This document shows, one piece after another, positions 58,720-64,000 of a stretch of DNA of 64,000 nucleotides. The stretch comes from Eubacteriales bacterium (lineage in GTDB: Bacteria > Bacillota > Clostridia > Oscillospirales > Butyricicoccaceae). The notes below the pieces were generated by a model, which saw nothing but the letters and a program-made list of their open reading frames with translations, was not told the DNA's origin and ran no database searches. Position numbers and translations under genes: made by a program. Location of the stretch: positions 1 to 64,000 of the forward strand of contig JAUNGZ010000005.1 in NCBI GenBank assembly GCA_030524205.1, written 5' to 3'. Each line of letters starts with the position of its first letter. Within the stretch, counting starts at the first letter, position 1.

Positions 58720-58865
58720 ATGGGGGTCATATCGGGGCCGTAGACCGAGCCGAGAAGGTCGAAGGCGAACCGGAGGCCAAGCTGGAAGGCTTCGAGCGGG
58801 TCTTTTTCGTTCTGCATGAAGGGCTTGGCCTGCTCCCAAAAGAGATCTTCTAAAAAAGTGTTCAT
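58716..58865 (-). CDS. Small protein of unknown function (49 residues)
   Basis: AAGGAGT (minus strand) precedes an ATG opening a 49-codon frame: MNTFLEDLFWEQAKPFMQN, then EKDPLEAFQLGLRFAFDLLG. I recognise it only as similar to small DUF6809-type proteins of Clostridia. It is mostly helical and acidic. Its end overlaps folD by 4 bases convergently. It is divergent from a small XRE protein across overlapping promoters and palindromes, an arrangement seen in regulator/target or toxin-antitoxin pairs. The function is open. Confidence 0.7.
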
Positions 58866-58877
58866 AGTATTCACTCC

Positions 58878-58925
58878 TTGACTTCTTATAGTATGCACTA
58901 TAACATGATTACTATTCGAAGTCAA
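58878..58925. promoter_or_regulatory. Overlapping divergent promoters with palindromic operator
   Basis: Rightward: TTGACT (58878-58883), 17 bases, TAACAT (58901-58906). Leftward: TTGACT (58925-58920), 17 bases, TATAGT (58902-58897). The palindrome TATAGT-ATGC-ACTATA (58887-58902) covers the leftward -10, and GACTTC/GAAGTC repeats flank it. Confidence 0.7.
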
Positions 58926-58943
58926 TAGGACTTGAGGATTTTT

Positions 58944-59141
58944 ATGGATTACATTGATTATATTCAAAAAGCGCGGGACGCAAAGGGAATTTCACAGCGT
59001 CAATTCAGCAAGATGTTAGGGTTGGCTGAGGTGACGTACGGCGCGTATGAACGCCGTTTTCGCAAAATGGATGTTGATATGCTTGTGAAGATTTGCAAGC
59101 TGCTCGAGCTGTCGGCCGACGAGATTCTAGGGCTGAAATAA
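58944..59141 (+). CDS. Small XRE-type helix-turn-helix protein (65 residues)
   Basis: The 65-residue protein is a bare helix-turn-helix of the XRE type: IQKARDAKGISQRQFSKMLG, LAEVTYGAYERRFRKM and a final helix LVKICKLLELSADEILGLK. ATG at 58944 is preceded by GAGG. It probably binds the TATAGT palindrome between itself and the 49-residue gene. The 110-nt hairpin element starts 10 bases after its stop, in the same relation that copy 1 has to lexA. Confidence 0.85.
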   Translation: MDYIDYIQKARDAKGISQRQFSKMLGLAEVTYGAYERRFRKMDVDMLVKICKLLELSADEILGLK

Positions 59142-59150
59142 TCGGCTGTC

Positions 59151-59260
59151 GGGGTTTCGCGCGCTGCGGCGCGCGAGGAACGATGCCGCACGCGCGGCAG
59201 GCGCACAAGAGGGGAGAAACCTACGGTTTCTCCCCTCTTGCGAATCACCCCTTTTCCCTT
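59151..59260 (+). repeat. 110-nt three-hairpin element (copy 2)
   Basis: This copy matches the reverse complement of 1-110 over positions 1-25 and 51-110 with one substitution. The variable middle forms TGCCGC-ACGC-GCGGCA here and GCGTAG-CGC-CTACGC in copy 1, so pairing is kept while sequence changes. The last hairpin (59207-59239) is terminator-like. Confidence 0.8.
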
Positions 59261-59825
59261 GTTCCTAGTGGGAAGCCCGAGCCGATTGCATCGGCTCTCT
59301 AGCACGGCACAAAGCTCCGAAAAAGGACGACGGGGGCCGAAGCGGAGGGTGAGCCGCGCGGAAGCCCGCGCCGCGCTCCGCACCGGAGGGGGCGTGCCAG
59401 ACAAGGCCGGCGGAGCCAACGCTCTATGCGCGCGTAACAGCGCGCGCGGGAGGGTGAGCAAAAGGGTGCGCGCCCAGATTGTGCCGCGCCGGCCCCTCCG
59501 AAAGGAGTGCAGGGCGCGCCGCGCCATGGGCGGCACAGTCAAGTTCCGCGTGCACCACGTTCCCCGAAACGCACCGCAGCCCGCCTTGTCGTAGGAAACC
59601 CCACGGCGGCGCACCGCGCCCCAATAAACGTCAAGGGGGGAGCGGTTTCCTAAGTATGGCGGGGGGACGGAGTCCCCCCATTATACTTAGGCGCCTGCGG
59701 CGCGTAGCCGCGAACGTCCCGCCGCCCGCAGGCGGCGAAATCCCCGTCCCGCGCTGTGCGCGAAATACCTCGCCGCCCGCAGGCGGCGAAATCCCCCTCG
59801 CCCTTCGGCGCAAGCCGAAAAATGA
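59261..59825. other. Long non-coding stretch before rpiA
   Basis: I find no credible gene. It holds GAGCCGATTGCATCGGCTC, many G+C-rich inverted repeats, and a large stem-loop at 59649-59691 (CCTAAGTAT/ATACTTAGG with inner GGGGGGAC/TCCCCCC). A 26-base direct repeat also occurs twice (59720-59745 and 59771-59796), itself built on CCGCCCGCAGGCGG. Open frames on both strands lack ribosome sites and are Arg/Pro/Ala-rich. Confidence 0.6.
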
Positions 59826-59854
59826 TTGACCTTTCCCCGGAACCATCCTATAAT
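59826..59854 (+). promoter_or_regulatory. rpiA promoter
   Basis: TTGACC (59826-59831) and TATAAT (59849-59854) with a 17-base spacer lie 34 bases before the ATG. Confidence 0.8.
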
Positions 59855-59888
59855 AAAGATACCAACATTCAGGGGAGGAAACTCGAAT

Positions 59889-60566
59889 ATGGATATGAAG
59901 AAATTGGCGGGCGACAAAGCCGCCGAGTACGTAAAGGACGGCATGGTGCTCGGCCTTGGCACCGGTTCGACCGCGTATCACATGGTCAACGCCGTGGGCG
60001 AGCTGGTCAAGAACGGCATGAAGCTTAAAGCCATCCCGACCTCCAAGGCCACCGAGGCGCAGGCCAAGGAGCTTGGCATCCCGCTGCTCACCATCGACGA
60101 GGTCGACCACATTGATCTGGCGATCGACGGCGTCGACGAAATCGACCCCCAGTTCAACGCCATCAAGGGCGGCGGCGGCGCGCTGTACCGCGAAAAGGTC
60201 GTGGCAACGCTGGCCGATCAGGTTATGTGGATCATGGACGAGTCCAAGCTGGTCGACAAAATCGGCGCGTTCCATCTGCCGGTCGAGATCGCGCAGTACG
60301 GCTCCAAGCAGGCGATGAAGCAGATGGAGGACTACGGCTTCCATCCGGTTCTGCGCGTCAAGGACGGCAAGACCTTCGTCACCGACAACGGCAACTACAT
60401 CGCAGACCTGCATCTGGGCGCAGGCTTCGATATCGACGACGTTTACGGCAAGCTGACCGGCATGCTGGGCGTTTTGGAGCACGGCCTGTTCCTGAATATG
60501 TGCAAGCGCATCATCGTCGGCTGCTCGTCCGGCGAGGTCAAGGTCATCGAGAACAGCGGCAAGTAA
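59889..60566 (+). CDS. rpiA: Ribose-5-phosphate isomerase A
   Basis: RpiA interconverts ribose-5-phosphate and ribulose-5-phosphate. The 225-residue protein has the phosphate loop GLGTGSTAYH, PTSKAT, DLAIDGVDEIDPQ and KGGGGALYREK with the catalytic Glu and Lys. ATG at 59889 follows GGGGAGGAAA; the longer frame covers the promoter. It has its own promoter at the edge of the non-coding repeat region. Confidence 0.96.
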   Translation: MDMKKLAGDKAAEYVKDGMVLGLGTGSTAYHMVNAVGELVKNGMKLKAIPTSKATEAQAKELGIPLLTIDEVDHIDLAIDGVDEIDPQFNAIKGGGGALYREKVVATLADQVMWIMDESKLVDKIGAFHLPVEIAQYGSKQAMKQMEDYGFHPVLRVKDGKTFVTDNGNYIADLHLGAGFDIDDVYGKLTGMLGVLEHGLFLNMCKRIIVGCSSGEVKVIENSGK

Positions 60567-60623
60567 TAACGATACCGTGCCGGCCGCGCCGCGGCCGGCG
60601 CCCGATACAGGGAGGCGAACAGC

Positions 60624-61259
60624 ATGGACGAAAACCGACAGGAAAGGCCCATCCGGACACGGCCGGGCGTGCGCGCGGGCAATGCGCGCGCCAGACGCAG
60701 AGCGCCCAACTACCGCCTGCTGCTGTGCGCGGCACTGGCGGTGTGCGCGTTGCTTGCCATCCTGTTCTTCGCGCTGTTCCTCGGACGGGGCGGCAAGATC
60801 AAGGAGCTTAACGAGCAGGTGAAAACGCTCACCGAGCAGACGCAGGCGCTGACGAATGAAAAAACGCAGCTCCAGCAGACGATGGACGGCCTGTATACCG
60901 CGGCGATCGCGGCGCTGCCCGATCCGACCACCGCGCAGACCCAGTCGCTGCCCGACCTGATCCCGCAGCTGACCGAGGGCGTGTACGTCGTGCGCAGCAC
61001 GGGGGAGAGCTACCAATACCTGAGCGTGCCGTCCGGCATTTTGCAGGATAAGCTGGCCGCCTTCCGCGACGACGCGGCGAATTTCAAGCCCGCCGAGGGC
61101 GATGCGCCAACCTGCAACTATTGGGTGCTGTTTTCCGACCGCGTGATCGGTCTGGCCGAGGGCGATACCGGCTTTGTCAGCACCTCGCGCACGGCAACCG
61201 GCAGCGCAACTAGCGTGCCGGCGGGATTTACGGCGTTTGTAGCGTCCCTTTTTGCGTAA
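60624..61259 (+). CDS. Membrane-anchored coiled-coil protein of unknown function
   Basis: I do not recognise this 211-residue protein. A basic, Arg-rich cytoplasmic N-terminus (1-28) precedes one membrane helix (about 31-53, LLLCAALAVCALLAILFFALF). A coiled coil (about 58-85, IKELNEQVKTLTEQTQ) and a ~120-residue exported domain with Thr/Gln-rich linkers follow. The layout recalls division- or wall-associated bitopic proteins, but no motif confirms this. GGGAGGCG precedes the ATG. It is probably co-transcribed with rpiA (57-base gap containing a GC-rich hairpin) and ends at a terminator. Confidence 0.75.
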   Translation: MDENRQERPIRTRPGVRAGNARARRRAPNYRLLLCAALAVCALLAILFFALFLGRGGKIKELNEQVKTLTEQTQALTNEKTQLQQTMDGLYTAAIAALPDPTTAQTQSLPDLIPQLTEGVYVVRSTGESYQYLSVPSGILQDKLAAFRDDAANFKPAEGDAPTCNYWVLFSDRVIGLAEGDTGFVSTSRTATGSATSVPAGFTAFVASLFA

Positions 61260-61275
61260 AACAAGAGAAAAAGCG

Positions 61276-61305
61276 CGCGGCGGGGCTTGACAAGCCCCGC
61301 CGCTT
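61276..61305 (+). terminator. Terminator before rplU
   Basis: GCGGCGGGGCTTG and AAGCCCCGCCGC form a strong stem, then TTGTGTT. The loop region provides the -35 of the next promoter. Confidence 0.75.
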
Positions 61306-61315
61306 GTGTTATGCT
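61287..61315 (+). promoter_or_regulatory. Promoter of rplU-prp-rpmA
   Basis: TTGACA (61287-61292) and TATGCT (61310-61315) with a 17-base spacer overlap the preceding terminator hairpin. Confidence 0.7.
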
Positions 61316-61321
61316 TCAAAA

Positions 61322-61415
61322 AGCCGCATTGTGCGATGGCTTTCGTTAAGCGCGCCCTTTTTGAGGACGCCGCCGCGCCAAGCGTGACTCTATAATGAAA
61401 GAGAGGGAAAACCAC
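61322..61415 (+). promoter_or_regulatory. rplU leader, possible L21 autoregulatory element
   Basis: The ~94-base untranslated leader has short inverted segments (AGCCGCATTGTGCGATGGCT near 61322-61341; GGACGCCGCCGCGCC). Firmicutes rplU leaders often carry an L21-binding structure. I place it by position and cannot confirm the consensus. Confidence 0.4.
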
Positions 61416-61727
61416 ATGTATGCCATTTTGAAAACTGGCGGCAAGCAGTACAAGGTATCTGAGGGCGACGTGATCTACGTTGAGAAACTCGGCATGGAGG
61501 ACGGCGCGACCGTCACGTTTGACGAGGTTCTGGCCGTAGGCGAGGGCGAACAGCTCACCGTCGGCGCTCCTTACGTTTCCGGCGCTTCCGTTTCCGGCAC
61601 GGTCGAAAAGACCGGCAAGGGCAAGAAGATCAACATCTTCAAGATGAAGCCCAAAAAGGGTTACCGCAAGCGTCAGGGCCATCGCCAGCCGTACACCAAG
61701 GTGACCATCGCGTCCATCAAGGCGTAA
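61416..61727 (+). CDS. rplU: 50S ribosomal protein L21
   Basis: L21 binds 23S rRNA in the large subunit. The 103-residue protein begins [25 protein letters not shown] and ends with [19 protein letters not shown], both diagnostic. GAGAGGG precedes the ATG at 61416. It leads the conserved rplU-prp-rpmA-obgE order. Confidence 0.98.
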   Translation: MYAILKTGGKQYKVSEGDVIYVEKLGMEDGATVTFDEVLAVGEGEQLTVGAPYVSGASVSGTVEKTGKGKKINIFKMKPKKGYRKRQGHRQPYTKVTIASIKA

Positions 61728-61731
61728 GGCT

Positions 61732-62070
61732 GTGACAAAGGTCACTTTTTCGTCGCGGGGAGAAACGCTCCTCTCGGTGGACGTCCTCGGACACGCGGGC
61801 TACGCGGAAGAAGGGGAGGACATCGTTTGCGCGGCGATTTCCAGCGCGGTCATGCTGACGCATGCGCTACTGCTTGACGTGCAGAAAATCCCGGTCGATA
61901 CGCTGATCGAGGATGACGGCGCGCACATCCGCATCACCCTGCCGCAAGGCGAGGGCCTAACGCGGGGGCAGGACGCGCTTCGGGCGCTCAAACTGCATTT
62001 TACCGAGCTGGAGCAAGATTATTCCGAATTTTTAAACGTAATGGAGGTGCACGCAGATGCTGAAGATTAG
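61732..62070 (+). CDS. prp: Ribosomal-processing cysteine protease Prp
   Basis: Prp removes the N-terminal extension of L27 in Firmicutes. The 112-residue protein has the catalytic pair: His in [11 protein letters not shown] and Cys in [13 protein letters not shown], spaced as in staphylococcal Prp. The start is GTG, 4 bases after rplU. Its stop overlaps rpmA by 14 bases, so protease and substrate are translated together. Confidence 0.94.
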   Translation: MTKVTFSSRGETLLSVDVLGHAGYAEEGEDIVCAAISSAVMLTHALLLDVQKIPVDTLIEDDGAHIRITLPQGEGLTRGQDALRALKLHFTELEQDYSEFLNVMEVHADAED

Positions 62071-62335
62071 CTTACAGTTTTTCGCTCATAAAAAGGGCAT
62101 GGGCTCTACCAAGAACGGCCGTGATTCCGAGTCCAAGCGGCTGGGCGTCAAGCGCGCGGACGGTCAGACCGTTCCGGCGGGCAACATCCTTGTCCGTCAG
62201 CGCGGCACGAAGATCCACCCCGGCACGAACGTAGGCCGCGGTAAGGACGATACCCTGTTCGCCAAGGTCGAGGGCGTAGTCCGTTTCGAGCGCGTGGGCA
62301 AGGACCGCAAAAAGGTTTCGGTATATCCGAACTGA
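62057..62335 (+). CDS. rpmA: 50S ribosomal protein L27 with Prp-cleaved N-terminus
   Basis: L27 reaches the peptidyl-transferase centre with its N-terminus. The 92-residue precursor starts [21 protein letters not shown]. The bacterial Firmicutes prosequence ends in LQFF, after which Prp cuts to expose AHKKG. GGAGGTG precedes the ATG inside prp. Confidence 0.98.
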   Translation: MLKISLQFFAHKKGMGSTKNGRDSESKRLGVKRADGQTVPAGNILVRQRGTKIHPGTNVGRGKDDTLFAKVEGVVRFERVGKDRKKVSVYPN

Positions 62336-62340
62336 TTTAT

Positions 62341-62361
62341 AGGGGGCTTCAAAAGCCCCCT
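62341..62361 (+). terminator. Terminator after rpmA
   Basis: AGGGGGCTT, CAA, AAGCCCCCT forms a perfect stem right after the rpmA stop. The T-run is weak. Confidence 0.55.
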
Positions 62362-62660
62362 ACATACGAAAGCCGGTTCCGAAGAAACCGGCTTTCGATA
62401 CCCGAATGATGCCGCCCAAGGCGGCTGGGTCGGGGAATAAAAAGCCCGGCGGAGCTGGGCTTTTTATGAAAATCGCGGAGCGATTTTCTCGTTTTATGCC
62501 GCGTCCGCAGGACGCGGGCGCTGTGGCGCAGGGAGGAAGGCTCGCCGCTGAAGGGCGGCTGCCTTGCGGATGGGATTTGCAAAGCAAATCCCGTATCCAT
62601 GCGGGATAATCACGATGTGATTTTCTGTTAAAATGCGCTTTCGGCGCATGAATAACGAAT

Positions 62661-62689
62661 AAAAATCCCAGACTATGGTCTGGGATTTT
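62661..62689 (+). terminator. Terminator-like hairpin before obgE
   Basis: AAAATCCCAGAC, TATG, GTCTGGGATTTTG is followed by TTTT, 28 bases before obgE. It could separate obgE from the ribosomal transcript or attenuate it. Confidence 0.6.
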
Positions 62690-62696
62690 GTTTTAA

Positions 62697-63989
<1,293 letters not shown>

Positions 63990-64000
63990 GCGTGGCTTGA

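Noticed and set aside
59000..59614. A 204-residue reverse frame over the non-coding region near 59.2 kb
   Set aside because: It is Arg/Pro/Ala-rich, crosses the 110-nt element and the end of the small XRE gene, and lacks a ribosome site. I treat it as translated repeat.
59720..59796. Two spaced copies of a palindromic 26-mer, considered as a short CRISPR array
   Set aside because: There are only two copies with a 25-base spacer, the unit is a perfect palindrome of REP type, and no cas gene is present.
61391..61396. TATAAT just before rplU, considered as the promoter -10
   Set aside because: No -35 lies at suitable distance and the start point would fall on the ribosome site. The TTGACA/TATGCT pair at 61287-61315 is better.

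Overview
The window is a 64-kb piece of a G+C-rich Firmicutes chromosome. It carries WalRK/YycHIJ, a YloU-FakA pair, a BlaI/M56 pair, an L27 precursor with the Prp cleavage motif, ylxM-ffh-rpsP-khpA-rimM-trmD, and a clostridial glgB-C-D-A-P cluster. Together these point to a Clostridia member, most likely Oscillospirales (Oscillospiraceae or Butyricicoccaceae-like gut bacteria). The genus cannot be fixed from sequence alone.

Layout. 0.1-4 kb: lexA with two LexA boxes, an Asp23-like gene, fakA and pth. 4-5.4 kb: a reverse-strand group with a lipid-anchored barnase-like RNase, its barstar and a membrane protein. 5.5-10 kb: BlaI-type repressor plus a very large M56 sensor protease. 10-13.3 kb: an EAL phosphodiesterase, then a riboswitch-like leader with terminator in front of a sodium-pump decarboxylase beta subunit and a 42-residue OadG-like protein. 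13.38 kb: tRNA-Val(CAC), the insertion site of a 7.9-kb mobile element (13442-21339). 21.4-28 kb: carD-like, GNAT, DUF4180, purA, cysteine desulfurase-thiI and cinA. 28.4-39.8 kb: glycogen synthesis and breakdown (glgB, glgC, glgD, glgA, glgP, a GH13 glucanohydrolase), interrupted by a small RHH-regulator/Ada-like membrane protein pair. 39.8-48.8 kb: Nudix, walRKHI, murA, walJ, rlmH and a lipase. 49-54 kb: a 1-phosphofructokinase-type kinase and the reverse-strand ylxM-ffh-rpsP-khpA-rimM-trmD run. 54.3-58.7 kb: two M16 proteins, lgt and folD. 58.7-64 kb: a small divergent regulator pair, a long non-coding repeat region, rpiA, rplU-prp-rpmA and obgE.

The most striking object is the element in tRNA-Val. 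It combines a large serine recombinase, a cI-like regulator, an FtsK/HerA-like DNA translocase with two membrane segments, and a Rep built like those of eukaryotic CRESS-DNA viruses (HUH nickase plus SF3 helicase). Just upstream of rep, on the rep strand, an 8-bp stem presents a 10-nt loop containing AAGTATTAC, which fits the geminivirus/circovirus nonanucleotide rule NANTATTAC. The element carries a dGTPase-like HD enzyme with its own XRE regulator (a candidate defence module) and a secreted protein as cargo. A 12-bp repeat marks both ends, and the tRNA's probable original terminator now lies at the far end.

A second theme is non-coding. Many intergenic gaps are mosaics of palindromes that share conserved linkers but have different, self-complementary stems. 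The clearest case is a 110-nt element present twice in opposite orientation (1-110 and 59151-59260), each copy just downstream of a helix-turn-helix gene. Its variable middle hairpin differs in sequence but keeps its pairing.
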